From positions 36,335 through 100,334 of the forward strand of contig DASUEU010000064.1 of the NCBI GenBank assembly GCA_036274895.1: DNA of 64,000 nucleotides, given 5' to 3'. Source of the stretch: CALMKX01 sp036274895. GTDB lineage: Bacteria; Acidobacteriota; Thermoanaerobaculia; Multivoradales; SZUA-115. Made by a program: the position numbers and the translations under genes. Below are positions 1 through 8,823 of this stretch, one piece after another. Positions within the stretch are counted from its first letter, which is position 1. Every line of letters starts with the position of its first letter. The notes below the pieces were generated by a model. It did not search any database and was not told the origin of the DNA. It saw only the letters and a program-made list of their open reading frames with translations.

Positions 1-939
1 GAGTTCGACACCACCCTGCTGCGCTTCCACTACACCTCGCTGGTGACGCCGATGTCGGTCTTCGACTACGACCTCGAGCGACGCGAGCGCACCCTGGTCA
101 AGGCCACGGAGGTGCTGGGCGGCTACGACCCCGAGCAGTACGCCACGGAGAGGCGGGAGGCCAAGGCCCCGGACGGAGTGGCGGTGCCGATCTCGCTGGT
201 CTACAAGAAGGGCCTGATCAAGAACGGCAAGAACCCCTGTGTGCTCAACGGCTACGGCGCCTACGGCGCGTCCTCGGACCCGTTCTTCTCGACAGCGCGC
301 CTGTCCCTGCTGGACCGCGGCTTCGTCTTCGCCATCGCCCACGTGCGCGGCGGCGGCGACCTCGGCAAGCGCTGGCATGACGCCGGCAAGCTCCAGAACA
401 AGAGGAACACCTTCACCGACTTCATCGCCGTGGCCGAGCACCTGATCCGCGAGGGCTACACGAGCAAGGAGCGCCTGGCCGCCACCGGCGGCTCGGCCGG
501 GGGCCTGTTGATCGGCGCCGTGGTCAACGCCCGGCCGGACCTCTTCGCCGCCGCCATCGCCACCGTGCCCTTCGTCGACCTGATGAACACCATGCTCGAC
601 CCGACGCTACCGCTCACCGTCAACGAGTACGAGGAGTGGGGCAACCCGAACGACCAGGCGGCCTTCGAGACCATGCTCTCCTACTCGCCCTACGACAACG
701 TCGCCGCCCAGGAATACCCCCACCTGCTGGTGACCGCGGGCTTGAACGACCCGCGGGTGAGCTACTGGGAGCCGGCCAAGTGGGTGGCCCGCCTGCGCGC
801 CACCAAGAAGGGCGACCAGCGCCTGCTGCTGCGCACCGACATGGGTGCCGGCCACGGCGGCGCCTCCGGCCGCTACGACGCGCTCAAGAAGGTCGCCTTC
901 GAATACGCCTTCCTGATCGACGTGCTCGGGGCGCGGTGA
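1..939 (+). CDS. ptrB: Oligopeptidase B, C-terminal part (cut by window edge)
   Basis: This is the C-terminal 312 residues of an S9A serine peptidase that cleaves short peptides after basic residues. The frame is open to base 1, so the gene begins outside the window; full-length relatives have about 690-720 residues. The catalytic Ser is in GGSAGG (codon at 493), the Asp is in LNDPRVSYWEPAKW and the His is in GAGHGG. The stretch around EEWGNPND and SYSPYDNV matches oligopeptidase B rather than prolyl oligopeptidase. No signal peptide can be judged because the N-terminus is missing. Confidence 0.95.
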   Translation, partial: EFDTTLLRFHYTSLVTPMSVFDYDLERRERTLVKATEVLGGYDPEQYATERREAKAPDGVAVPISLVYKKGLIKNGKNPCVLNGYGAYGASSDPFFSTARLSLLDRGFVFAIAHVRGGGDLGKRWHDAGKLQNKRNTFTDFIAVAEHLIREGYTSKERLAATGGSAGGLLIGAVVNARPDLFAAAIATVPFVDLMNTMLDPTLPLTVNEYEEWGNPNDQAAFETMLSYSPYDNVAAQEYPHLLVTAGLNDPRVSYWEPAKWVARLRATKKGDQRLLLRTDMGAGHGGASGRYDALKKVAFEYAFLIDVLGAR

Positions 940-1026
940 GGGCCGGTCCCGATCGGCTGGGTCGGCCTTCCGGGGTGTAGCCCGGCCCCACCCTCGCGGG
1001 CGGTAGCAGCGGTGTGGGCTCGCCCT

Positions 1027-1048
1027 TACAATTCGTCACATGGCGAAT
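1027..1048 (+). promoter_or_regulatory. Candidate ars promoter/operator
   Basis: TACAAT (1027-1032) resembles a -10 box and lies only 7 nt before the arsR ATG at 1040. No Shine-Dalgarno sequence is visible there, so transcription may be leaderless. An inverted repeat, ATTCG (1031-1035) and CGAAT (1044-1048), overlaps the start codon and could be the ArsR operator. No convincing -35 was found. Inferred from pattern only. Confidence 0.35.
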
Positions 1049-1462
1049 CGACGTACTGAAACACCACCAGATCTCGAGCCTCTGGTGGACGCTGCCAAGG
1101 GGTTGGCCCACCCCGCCCGGCTGCGGCTCCTCGGCATGCTCGCGAGCGGTGAGCTGTGCGTCTGCCAGCTGACCGCGGTCCTCGAGCTGGCTCCCTCCAC
1201 CGTCTCCCAGCACCTCTCCGTGCTGTCGCAGGGTGGCTGGGTGCGCGAGCGCAAGGAGGGCAAGCTGGTTTTCTACCGGCTGCGGGAGGACGGCCCCGCC
1301 GCGCTCCTGCTGGCGCCGCTCCGGCAGCTGCTGGCGCGAGAGCCGGCGATCCGCCAGGACCTCGACCTAGTGGGCCGGCTGCGCCGGCTGGACGTGGCGG
1401 TGCTCTGCGCCGCAGACCTGGACCTGGTGGCCCTCGGCGTCCGCAGGCCGGAAGCGAGGTGA
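1040..1462 (+). CDS. arsR: ArsR-family arsenic-responsive repressor
   Basis: A 140-residue winged-helix repressor. The ELCVC motif (Cys40, Cys42) is the classic As(III)/Sb(III) sensor in the recognition region of ArsR, and LAPSTVSQHLSVL (about residues 50-62) is the DNA-recognition helix. It is followed 5 nt later by the permease gene, then a CxxC protein and arsenate reductase, so it most likely autoregulates the cluster and releases DNA on binding trivalent metalloid. The C-terminal third beyond residue 100 is Arg/Leu-rich and not obviously conserved. Confidence 0.92.
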   Translation: MANRRTETPPDLEPLVDAAKGLAHPARLRLLGMLASGELCVCQLTAVLELAPSTVSQHLSVLSQGGWVRERKEGKLVFYRLREDGPAALLLAPLRQLLAREPAIRQDLDLVGRLRRLDVAVLCAADLDLVALGVRRPEAR

Positions 1463-1467
1463 CGACC

Positions 1468-2763
1468 ATGAACGAGAGCCGGGAGATCCGCTGGTGGGTG
1501 GCCTTGGCCGGGGGCTTCCTGCTCTTCTACTTCCTCCCCGTCGGCACGCCGCGTTTCGACGGCGCCGTCAGCGAGGCCTTGCACCTCGCCCGCTGGTACG
1601 CTCGGGAGCACGTCCTCCTCTGTCTGGTGCCTGCCTTCTTCCTCGCCGGGGCGATCGGCGTCTTCATCAGCCAGGCCTCGGTGATGCGCTACCTGGGCGC
1701 CGGAGCCCCACGGGCGATGGCCTATGGCGTGGCCTCGGTCTCGGGCACCGTGCTGGCGGTCTGTTCCTGCACGGTGCTGCCCCTCTTCGGTGGGATCTAC
1801 AAGCGGGGCGCGGGCCTCGGTCCGGCCACCGCCTTTCTCTACTCCGGCCCGGCGATCAACGCCCTGGCGATCATCCTGACCGCCCGCGTCCTCGGCTTCG
1901 AGATCGGGGTCGCCCGGGCGGTGGGGGCCGTGGCCTTCAGCGTCGTCATCGGCCTGGCCATGGCCTGGATCTTCCGCGGGGAGGAGCAGGAGCGCGCAGC
2001 TCGACAGACGGCCTCGGCGACTCCAGAGCCCCTGCTGTCGCTCCCCCGGCAGGCACTCTTCTTCGGCCTTCAGGCAGCTCTGCTGGTCTTCGCCAACTGG
2101 GCCCCGGCGGCAGGCGGCTTCTTCGCCGCCGTCCACGCCGTGAAGTGGCCCCTGACCGCCGGTGCCGCCGCGGGCCTGCTGCTGGTGCTCTGGCGCTGGA
2201 TGGGGCTCGCCAGCAGGTGGGCCCTGGGCACGGCGTTCACCGTGGCGGCCCTGGCCGCGCTCGCCCCGGAGCATCCGCAGCTGCCGATGGTCGGCGGCTT
2301 CGTCGTGCTCGCCGTCGCCCTCGCCCGCGACGAGGGCGAGCTGGGGGAGTGGTGGGCCGCGACCTGGGGATTCGCCAAACAGATCCTGCCGCTCTTGGCG
2401 GTGGGCGTTCTGCTCTCCGGGCTCCTGCTCGGCAGGCCGGGGCACGAGGGCTTGATCCCCGCCGACTGGGTCGCCCGCTCGGTGGGTGGCAACTCGCTCG
2501 CCGCCAATCTCTTCGCCTCGCTCGCCGGGGCGTTCATGTACTTCGCCACCCTGACCGAGATCCCGATCCTCCAGGGTCTCTTGGGCTCGGGAATGGGCGA
2601 GGGTCCGGGCCTGGCCCTGCTGCTGGCGGGGCCGGCCCTCTCGCTGCCCAGCATGCTGGTGCTGCGCAGCCTGATGGGATGGAAGAAGACCGCGGCCTAC
2701 GTTGCCCTGGTGGTGGTCATGGCAGCGGCGACGGGGGCGTTCTACGGATGGCTCATGAACTGA
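1468..2763 (+). CDS. arsP: ArsP/DUF318-type permease
   Basis: A polytopic inner-membrane protein of 431 residues in the DUF318/ArsP permease family, which exports trivalent (mostly organic) arsenicals. It shows the family's two-fold repeat: a first half with CSCTVLPLFGGIYKRGAG followed by GPATAFLYSGPAINALAI, and a second half with LTEIPILQGLL and GPALSLPSMLVL. The ATG at 1468 is chosen because it follows the arsR stop by 5 nt and begins just before the first membrane segment; an upstream extension of the frame runs through arsR and is spurious. No ArsB or Acr3 pump is present, so this is the only efflux candidate of the cluster. Confidence 0.88.
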   Translation: MNESREIRWWVALAGGFLLFYFLPVGTPRFDGAVSEALHLARWYAREHVLLCLVPAFFLAGAIGVFISQASVMRYLGAGAPRAMAYGVASVSGTVLAVCSCTVLPLFGGIYKRGAGLGPATAFLYSGPAINALAIILTARVLGFEIGVARAVGAVAFSVVIGLAMAWIFRGEEQERAARQTASATPEPLLSLPRQALFFGLQAALLVFANWAPAAGGFFAAVHAVKWPLTAGAAAGLLLVLWRWMGLASRWALGTAFTVAALAALAPEHPQLPMVGGFVVLAVALARDEGELGEWWAATWGFAKQILPLLAVGVLLSGLLLGRPGHEGLIPADWVARSVGGNSLAANLFASLAGAFMYFATLTEIPILQGLLGSGMGEGPGLALLLAGPALSLPSMLVLRSLMGWKKTAAYVALVVVMAAATGAFYGWLMN

Positions 2764-2774
2764 GGAGAAGACCC

Positions 2775-3032
2775 ATGAAGATCAAGCTCCAGATCCTGGG
2801 CACCGGCTGCCCGAAGTGCCAACTGCTCACCGAGCACACCGAGCGTGCCGCGCACGAGCTCGGCCTCGACTTCGAGATCGAGAAGGTGACCGAGATCGAC
2901 CGCATCCTCGACTTCGGAGTGATCGCCACTCCGGCGCTGGTGGTCGACGGCGAGATCAGGGTCTCCGGTCACGTGCCGTCGACGCCGCGCCTGAAGGAGC
3001 TGCTCGCCGGCGAAACGGCGGTAGCCTCGTGA
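2775..3032 (+). CDS. Small thioredoxin-like CxxC protein
   Basis: An 85-residue thioredoxin-fold protein with the active site GTGCPKC (Cys12, Cys15), of the redox-active disulfide type often encoded beside DUF318 permeases. AGGAG precedes the ATG and the gene starts 11 nt after the permease stop. It overlaps arsC by 4 nt (GTGA). Likely roles are electron donor to the arsenate reductase or thiol chaperone for As(III) to the permease; the choice between them is inference. Confidence 0.85.
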   Translation: MKIKLQILGTGCPKCQLLTEHTERAAHELGLDFEIEKVTEIDRILDFGVIATPALVVDGEIRVSGHVPSTPRLKELLAGETAVAS

Positions 3033-3439
3033 GCCGCGGCCTGCTCTTTCTCTGCGTCGCCAACTCGGCGCGCAGCCAAATGGCGGAGGGCATCGCCCGC
3101 TCGCTCGCAGGAGACGGCTGGCTCGTCCAGAGCGCGGGCTCGGCGCCTTCTCGAGTGAACCCGCTGGCGGTGGAGGCCCTCGCCGAGATCGGCATCGACA
3201 TCGGCCACCAGCGCTCGAAGTCGGTGGCCGAGATCGACCCGGCCACGGTCGACACCGTGATCACCCTCTGCGCCGAGGAGGTCTGCCCCCTCTACCTCGG
3301 CCCGGCCCGCCGCCTCGACTGGCCCCTCCCCGACCCCGCCGGCCACGACGAGCCCCCCGCCGCCAGCCTCGAGCGCTTCCGCGCCGTGCGCGACGAGCTG
3401 CGGCAGCGGCTGGCGCGGTTCTTGGCGGAGGAGGGCTGA
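3029..3439 (+). CDS. arsC: Arsenate reductase, LMW-phosphatase fold
   Basis: A 136-residue enzyme reducing arsenate to arsenite, of the low-molecular-weight tyrosine phosphatase fold. The P-loop is CVANSARS (nucleophile Cys9, Arg15). The DPAG general-acid loop sits near residue 104. A Cys pair, Cys81 and Cys86 (CAEEVC), fits the intramolecular disulfide relay of thioredoxin-linked ArsC, although the spacing is shorter than the seven residues of the S. aureus enzyme. The GTG start at 3029 overlaps the previous stop as GTGA, indicating translational coupling. Confidence 0.92.
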   Translation: MSRGLLFLCVANSARSQMAEGIARSLAGDGWLVQSAGSAPSRVNPLAVEALAEIGIDIGHQRSKSVAEIDPATVDTVITLCAEEVCPLYLGPARRLDWPLPDPAGHDEPPAASLERFRAVRDELRQRLARFLAEEG

Positions 3440-3483
3440 GGCCCCGGGTGCGGAGGTAGAATCCGCGCCAACAGGGCCAAGAC

Positions 3484-4635
3484 ATGCTGATCCAGCACCT
3501 CAAAGTCTCCGGGCTGCTCTCGTTCGGCCCCACCGGCATCGACCTGCCGTTGGGGGGCTTGAACGTGCTGATCGGCCCGAACGGCTCGGGAAAGTCGAAC
3601 CTGCTCGAAGTCCTCGCCCTCCTCCGCGCCGCACCTACCAACCTGCCGCAGCCGATCAAGGAGATGGGGGGGGTGAGGGAATGGCTCTGGAAGGGGCCGG
3701 ATGCGCCGAAGGAAGCCGTTATCGAAGCCGATGTCTGGGCGCGTGGACTGCTCCGTCACACCCTGAGGGTGACTGAGCAGGGTGAACGATTCGAAGTGGC
3801 GGACGAGAGCATCGAGAGTCCCCTTCTGGCTGCCGGAGCAACGGAGAGAGCCTACTTCTATCGTTTCCGGCGTGGCCAACCCGTTCTTTACGATCGGCCG
3901 GGGGACCGGCCCCTGCTTCGCGACAGCGTGAAGCCTGAGCAGTCGATCCTGTCCCAAGTCCGGGACCCAGAGCGCTACCCGGAACTTGCCGCGCTTCATG
4001 GCCAGTACAGCCGAATCTGTCTGTTCCGGGACTGGAGCTTCGGTCCGAAGGCACCGCTGCGCCGCGAGCAGAGTGCACACGGGAGAGGAGACTTCCTCAG
4101 CGAGGGCGGTGAGAACCTCGCCCTCGTACTGTCCGAGATCGGCCTGCCCGAGAGGTCTAACTTCCTTGAGGCCCTCCGAGAGCTCTACAGCGGTATCGTC
4201 GATTTCAGGCTGGCGATCCGCGGCGGCAACGTGCACTTGTACCTGGTGGAGAGCGATGGACGTGAGATCCCCGCCACCCGTCTTTCGGACGGCACGTTGC
4301 GCTATCTCTGCCTGTTGGCGATCCTTCTCCATCCCGAGCCTCCACCCCTGATCGCCATCGAGGAGCCAGAGCTCGGGCTCCATCCGGACGTGATCCCGCA
4401 CGTCGCCGAGCTACTGGTCAAAGCTTCGGAGCGCACGCAGCTCGTGGTGACCACTCATTCGCGTTTGCTGGTCGATGCCCTTTCCGATCACCCCGAGACC
4501 GTGATCGTCTGCGAGAAGGAGAACGGCGAATCGCGCTTCGAGCGCCTGGACGCGAAGACGCTCGCCTCATGGCTCGAGAAGTACTCCTTGGGGCAGCTCT
4601 GGAGCATGGGGGAGCTGGGGGGCAATCGCTGGTGA
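3484..4635 (+). CDS. SMC/RecF-like AAA ATPase of a two-gene module
   Basis: A 383-residue ABC/SMC-type ATPase of the AAA_21 group. Walker A is GPNGSGKS (31-38). The Walker B region IAIEEPELGLHP is at about 289-300, preceded by the signature-like LSDGTLRY, and the switch His is in TTHS near 324. No long coiled coil is seen, so it is the compact type found in OLD-like, AbiL-like and PARIS-like systems rather than a chromosome-structuring SMC. It overlaps the following DUF4276 gene by 4 nt. Codon use is less GC-biased than its neighbours around 3700-4100, suggesting acquisition. Defence function is inferred from family and pairing, not shown. Confidence 0.85.
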   Translation: MLIQHLKVSGLLSFGPTGIDLPLGGLNVLIGPNGSGKSNLLEVLALLRAAPTNLPQPIKEMGGVREWLWKGPDAPKEAVIEADVWARGLLRHTLRVTEQGERFEVADESIESPLLAAGATERAYFYRFRRGQPVLYDRPGDRPLLRDSVKPEQSILSQVRDPERYPELAALHGQYSRICLFRDWSFGPKAPLRREQSAHGRGDFLSEGGENLALVLSEIGLPERSNFLEALRELYSGIVDFRLAIRGGNVHLYLVESDGREIPATRLSDGTLRYLCLLAILLHPEPPPLIAIEEPELGLHPDVIPHVAELLVKASERTQLVVTTHSRLLVDALSDHPETVIVCEKENGESRFERLDAKTLASWLEKYSLGQLWSMGELGGNRW

Positions 4636-5243
4636 GGGTGAAGCTCTACATCGAAGGGGGAGGGGAAGGAAAGCCGCTTGACGAGCTGTTCCGCCGAGCC
4701 TGGAGGCGCTTCTTCGAGAAGGCGGGGCTCGGCGGCAGGATGCCCAGAGTGGTCCGCGGCGGAAGCCGGCTCGCTACTTTCGACGCTTTCAAGACGGCGG
4801 TTGCCAATCGGAGATCGGAAGACCCGCCCATGCTCCTGCCCATGCTCTTGGTCGACAGCGAAGCCGCAGTCGAAGCAGGGCATTCCGTCTGGCAGCACCT
4901 GAGGCGGCGGGATGGCTGGGACCGCCCGCCCGAGGCTGGCGAGGACCAGGCGTTCCTCATGGTGCAGGTGATGGAGACATGGTTCGTCGCCGACCGAGCG
5001 ACGCTGCGGTCCTTCTTCGGGGAGAGCTTCAAGGAGAGTCACCTGCCCCCGTGGCCGGACCTCGAAGCCGTGCCCAAGGTGACGGTTCTCGCGGCGCTGG
5101 ATCGGGCTTCCGCAGGGTGCGGCGCCCGGCGCTATAAGAAGGGCCCGGTCTCCTTCAAGCTCCTGGAGCAGCTGAACCCGGCGTTGGTCGAGAGCGCTTG
5201 CCCCGGCGCCCGAGCCCTCCTCGCAGCCCTTCGGAAGCACTGA
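4632..5243 (+). CDS. DUF4276 protein, TOPRIM-like partner of the ATPase
   Basis: A 203-residue protein of the DUF4276 type. The GTG start at 4632 is chosen because it gives a GTGA overlap with the ATPase stop and places YIEGGGEG at the very N-terminus; a longer frame upstream lies inside the ATPase gene. Glu8/Glu12 in IEGGGEG and Asp75-Ser-Glu77 in LLVDSEA resemble the acidic metal-binding motifs of TOPRIM nucleases. With the ATPase it resembles split OLD or AbiL/PARIS-type modules where an ATPase controls a TOPRIM-like effector. The nuclease activity is inference. Confidence 0.8.
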   Translation: MRVKLYIEGGGEGKPLDELFRRAWRRFFEKAGLGGRMPRVVRGGSRLATFDAFKTAVANRRSEDPPMLLPMLLVDSEAAVEAGHSVWQHLRRRDGWDRPPEAGEDQAFLMVQVMETWFVADRATLRSFFGESFKESHLPPWPDLEAVPKVTVLAALDRASAGCGARRYKKGPVSFKLLEQLNPALVESACPGARALLAALRKH

Positions 5244-5264
5244 ACGAGGCGCGCGAGCCCTTTC

Positions 5265-6275
5265 ATGATCGAAGCCCAGGGCCTCAGCAAGACCTTCTTC
5301 GTGCACGAGAAGGAGCCTGGGCTCAAGGGCTCCTTGCGCTCGTTGTTCCGGCGCAAGCGTCTGGTGCGGGAGGCGGTGAAGGGGGTGAGCTTCACCATTG
5401 GCGAGGGCGAGATCGTCGGCATGGTGGGAGCCAACGGGGCAGGCAAGACCACGGTGGTGAAGATGCTCGCCGGCATCATCCACCCCACCACCGGCCGGGC
5501 CCGCGTGCTCGGTTACGACCCCTGGCAGCGCGACGACCGCATGCGCCGCCAGATCGCCCTGGTGATGGGCCAGAAGGCCCAGCTGTGGTGGGACCTGCCG
5601 GCCGGGGACAGCTTCCTGCTGCTGCGCGAGATCTACCAGATCCCCCACGAACAGTTCGCCACCAGCCTCGCCTACCTCGCCGAGGTGCTCGAGGCGGGGG
5701 AGCTGATGAAGGTCCAGCTGCGCCGCCTCTCCTTGGGCGAGCGGATGAAGATGGAGCTGATCGCCGCCCTGCTGCACTCGCCCCGGGTGGTCTTTTTGGA
5801 CGAGCCCACCATCGGCCTCGACCTCTCGGCCCAGCGGGCCATCCGCGACTTCCTGCTGCGCTACCGGCGCGACCACCGGCCGGCGATGATCATCACCAGC
5901 CACTACATGGAGGACATCGAGCGCCTTTGCGAGCGCATCCTCATCCTGCGTGAGGGCGAGCTGGTCTACGATGGCCCGCTGGCCGCCATCCGCCGCCACT
6001 ACGGCGAGAAGAAGGTGCTCACCGCGCGGCTCGACCCGGAGCTCTCCGCCGAGACCCTGGCCGAGCGGGTGGCCGCCGTCGATCTCGACCGCCTCGGCCG
6101 GGTGGTCAGCCGCGACGGCGACGCCCTGCGGTTGGAAGTCCCCCGGGAGCGGGTGCCGGAGGTGGCCGGCCATCTGCTCGCCGCCCTGCCGGTGGCCGAC
6201 CTGGCCATCGAGGAGGAGGACATAGCGGTGATCATCGAGGCGATCTTGAAGGGCCGCGGCCAGGTGGTGCCATGA
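5265..6275 (+). CDS. ABC-2 exporter ATP-binding protein
   Basis: A 336-residue ABC ATPase with Walker A GANGAGKTT (about 55-63), signature LSLGERM (about 156), Walker B VVFLDEP (about 175) and the following H-loop region TSHYMED. The insertion with RSLFRRKR before VKGVSFTI and the partner permease type match ABC-2 systems of the DUF990/ABC2_membrane_6 class, annotated in other genomes as viologen-exporter-like. The gene overlaps the permease gene by 4 nt (ATGA). Substrate unknown. Confidence 0.9.
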   Translation: MIEAQGLSKTFFVHEKEPGLKGSLRSLFRRKRLVREAVKGVSFTIGEGEIVGMVGANGAGKTTVVKMLAGIIHPTTGRARVLGYDPWQRDDRMRRQIALVMGQKAQLWWDLPAGDSFLLLREIYQIPHEQFATSLAYLAEVLEAGELMKVQLRRLSLGERMKMELIAALLHSPRVVFLDEPTIGLDLSAQRAIRDFLLRYRRDHRPAMIITSHYMEDIERLCERILILREGELVYDGPLAAIRRHYGEKKVLTARLDPELSAETLAERVAAVDLDRLGRVVSRDGDALRLEVPRERVPEVAGHLLAALPVADLAIEEEDIAVIIEAILKGRGQVVP

Positions 6276-7084
6276 CCCCCGCCACCTTCGCCGCCATCGC
6301 CGGCGGCGAGGCCCGCAAGCTGATGAGCTACCGGGCGGACTTCTGGATCAGCACGCTGGTCGCCTTCATGGTGCGGATGGCCGTCGCCTGGTTCCTTTGG
6401 GACGCGATCTTCGCCTCGACCGGCCGCACGGAGATCGCCGGCTTCAGCCGCGAGGGGATGGTTCTCTACTACGTGCTGGTCCTGCTGATCGGCAAGGTGG
6501 TCAGTGGCGAGGAGCGGCAGGTGTCGATCGCCCAGGACATCTACGAGGGGCGCCTCTCCCGCTACCTGCTCTTCCCCGGTGGTTACTTCAGCTTCAAGTA
6601 TGCCGAGCACCTGGGCCAGTTGGTGCCCGTGCTCGCCCAGCTGGTGCTCTTCGGCAGCTGGGCGGCCCTGGTCTTCGACCTCGAGAGCCTGGGCAGCGTC
6701 TCGGCCGGCTCCGTGGCGCGTGCTGCGGTCGCGGTGGCGGTGGGCAACCTGCTGGCCTTCCTGATCGCCTTCTTGACCGAGTCGGTCGCCTTCTGGGCCG
6801 ACAACGTCTGGTCGCTCAACGTCTTGCTGCGCTTCGTCGCCCATCTGCTGGGCGGTGAGATGCTGCCCCTCGAGCTCTTCCCCGCCTGGGCCCGCCTCGG
6901 GCTCGACCTGCTGCCCTTCCGTTTTCTCTTCCACTTCCCGGCCATGACTCTGGTCGGTCGTATCGACGCCCAGAGCTGGGTGAGCGGCCTCGCCATCGCC
7001 CTCGGATGGTGTTTGGTGCTGACTCTTGTGGCCCGTGTGGTGTGGCGGCGAGGGACCTTGGTGTACACCGGAGTGGGGATCTGA
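6272..7084 (+). CDS. ABC-2 permease, DUF990/ABC2_membrane_6 family
   Basis: A 270-residue inner-membrane protein with about six hydrophobic segments and the N-terminal GGEARKLMSYRADFW that is typical of this permease family. It is translationally coupled to the ATPase. Such exporters normally need two different permeases encoded side by side; the second one is missing here, and the only candidate is the permease at 29288-30073. No stem-loop terminator is evident before the next gene. Confidence 0.88.
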   Translation: MTPATFAAIAGGEARKLMSYRADFWISTLVAFMVRMAVAWFLWDAIFASTGRTEIAGFSREGMVLYYVLVLLIGKVVSGEERQVSIAQDIYEGRLSRYLLFPGGYFSFKYAEHLGQLVPVLAQLVLFGSWAALVFDLESLGSVSAGSVARAAVAVAVGNLLAFLIAFLTESVAFWADNVWSLNVLLRFVAHLLGGEMLPLELFPAWARLGLDLLPFRFLFHFPAMTLVGRIDAQSWVSGLAIALGWCLVLTLVARVVWRRGTLVYTGVGI

Positions 7085-7130
7085 GTTAGCGCGGTAGTAT
7101 CTCCGCTGCAATCCCCGGGAGCCCCAAACG

Positions 7131-7355
7131 ATGATACGAATCCAGGTCTCGCTCACCAACGAGCAATATCAAGCCCTGAAGGCCGCCGCCGAAGGCGCCG
7201 GGCTGGGCACCAGCGCCCTCCTTCGCCGACTGGTCACCGAGGGCCTCGCGGTCCCACGGGAGCGGGCACTCGAACCACCCCTCCCGACTGCGGAGGAGCG
7301 TAGGGACGAGGCGGAGACCCGCCGCCCGACCGCGCGGCGCCGCAGGGGAAGCTGA
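7131..7355 (+). CDS. Small ribbon-helix-helix-like protein
   Basis: A 74-residue basic protein. The N-terminal MIRIQVSLTNEQYQALKAAA followed by GTSALLRRLV has the strand-helix-helix pattern of RHH/CopG DNA-binding proteins, and the tail is Arg-rich. It ends 5 nt before the M20 peptidase gene. No toxin partner is adjacent, so it may be a small regulator or an orphan antitoxin. No family was recognised with certainty. Confidence 0.6.
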   Translation: MIRIQVSLTNEQYQALKAAAEGAGLGTSALLRRLVTEGLAVPRERALEPPLPTAEERRDEAETRRPTARRRRGS

Positions 7356-7360
7356 GCGCC

Positions 7361-8815
7361 ATGCGCCGGCTGCGCTGGCTCTTGCTCGCCTTGCTCGTGC
7401 TCCTGACCGTGCTGGCCGTGCGGACGGCGAGCTTTCGCAGCCGCCAGCCCGAGGTGGCACCCGCGCCGGCCTGGGCCGTCGACCCGGGCGCCCTGCCACG
7501 CCTCCAGCAGGCGCTGCGGGTGGCCACGGTGTCCTACGACGACCCCTCGCGGATCGACGCCCGAGCGTTCACCGACTTCGTCGCCTTGCTCGCCGCCTCC
7601 TACCCGCGGGTGCACGCCTCGCTGGAGTTGGCGCAACCGGGTGGCGAGTCCCTCCTGTTCACCTGGAAGGGCCGACGTCCGGAGCTGCCGCCGGCCCTGC
7701 TCGCCGCCCACTTCGACGTGGTGCCGATCGAGCCGGGGACGGAGGCGAGCTGGACCCACCCGCCCTTCGCCGGCACGGTGGCCGACGGCTTCGTCTGGGG
7801 TCGCGGCACCCTCGACGACAAGGGCTCGGTGCTCGGCATCCTGGAGGCGGTCGAGGCCCTGGTCGGTGAAGGCTTTCAGCCCGAGCGCACGCTCTATCTG
7901 GCCTTTGGCCACGACGAGGAGCGAGGCGGCGAGCAGGGGGCGGCGAAGATCGCCGAGCACCTCAAAGCCCAGGGGAGTCGCCTCGAGATGGTGCTCGACG
8001 AGGGCGGCGCGGTGGGCGAAGGCATCGGCGTTCTGCCCCAGACCTCGGCCTACCTGGGCATCGCCGAGAAGGGCTACCTGACCCTCGAGCTCTCGGCCGA
8101 GGACGACGGCGGGCACTCCTCCATGCCGCCGGCGCAAACCGCCGTGGGCCTCGTCGCCACCGCGGTGGCCCGGCTGGAGGCGGATCCCTTCCCCCTCCAC
8201 CTCGACCAGCCGGTGCGCGAGATGCTGGCCTTCCTGGGCCCGGAGATGGGCCTCGGCCGGCGGCTGATCTTCGCCAATCTCTGGTTGTTCGCGCCCCTGG
8301 TCAAGCGCACGATGGCTGAGCGCCCGTCCACGGCGGCCGCCCTGCGCACCACCACGGCCGCCACGGTCATCTCCGGCGGGGTCAAGGAGAACGTGCTGCC
8401 CACCCGCGCCCGCGCCCTGGTGAACTTCCGCATCCGTCCGGGAGAGACCACGGTCAGCGTGGAGGCGAGAGTGCGGCGGGTGGTCGGCGACCCACGGGTG
8501 AAGATCGCCGCCGCCCCCGGCTCGCCCTCGGAGCCCTCGCCCGTCTCGCGCACGGACTCGGCGGCCTTCCAGCGCCTCCATCGCACGGTGCGGGAGGTCT
8601 TCCCGGGCGCCGTCGCCGCCCCCTATGTCCTGATGGGTGCCGCCGATGCCCGTTACTACACGGGGCTGTGCGACAACGTCTACCGCTTCCTGCCGATCCG
8701 GGTCACCGGCGAGGACCTCGCCCGCTTTCACAACGTCAACGAGCGCATCTCGGTGGCGGGCTTTGAGGGCGGGATCCGCTTCTACCGGCAGCTGATCCTG
8801 AACTTGAATCGCTGA
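7361..8815 (+). CDS. M20 family zinc carboxypeptidase, membrane-anchored
   Basis: A 484-residue M20 peptidase similar to the CPS1/PM20D1 group. An N-terminal hydrophobic stretch (LLLALLVLLTVLAV) suggests a signal anchor, putting the enzyme in the periplasm. Di-zinc and catalytic residues are visible in AAHFDVVP (His and catalytic Asp), GRGTLDDKG (bridging Asp), GHDEERGG (general-base Glu and metal Glu), VLDEGGAV and the C-terminal FHNVNERI (His). The dimerisation lid domain occupies roughly residues 235-360. It probably hydrolyses peptides or N-acyl amino acids. Confidence 0.92.
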   Translation: MRRLRWLLLALLVLLTVLAVRTASFRSRQPEVAPAPAWAVDPGALPRLQQALRVATVSYDDPSRIDARAFTDFVALLAASYPRVHASLELAQPGGESLLFTWKGRRPELPPALLAAHFDVVPIEPGTEASWTHPPFAGTVADGFVWGRGTLDDKGSVLGILEAVEALVGEGFQPERTLYLAFGHDEERGGEQGAAKIAEHLKAQGSRLEMVLDEGGAVGEGIGVLPQTSAYLGIAEKGYLTLELSAEDDGGHSSMPPAQTAVGLVATAVARLEADPFPLHLDQPVREMLAFLGPEMGLGRRLIFANLWLFAPLVKRTMAERPSTAAALRTTTAATVISGGVKENVLPTRARALVNFRIRPGETTVSVEARVRRVVGDPRVKIAAAPGSPSEPSPVSRTDSAAFQRLHRTVREVFPGAVAAPYVLMGAADARYYTGLCDNVYRFLPIRVTGEDLARFHNVNERISVAGFEGGIRFYRQLILNLNR

Positions 8816-8823
8816 GCCGCAGA

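Noticed and set aside
3484..4635. Chromosome-structuring SMC protein
   Set aside because: No long coiled coil or hinge, and the coupled DUF4276 gene points to a two-gene defence-like module.
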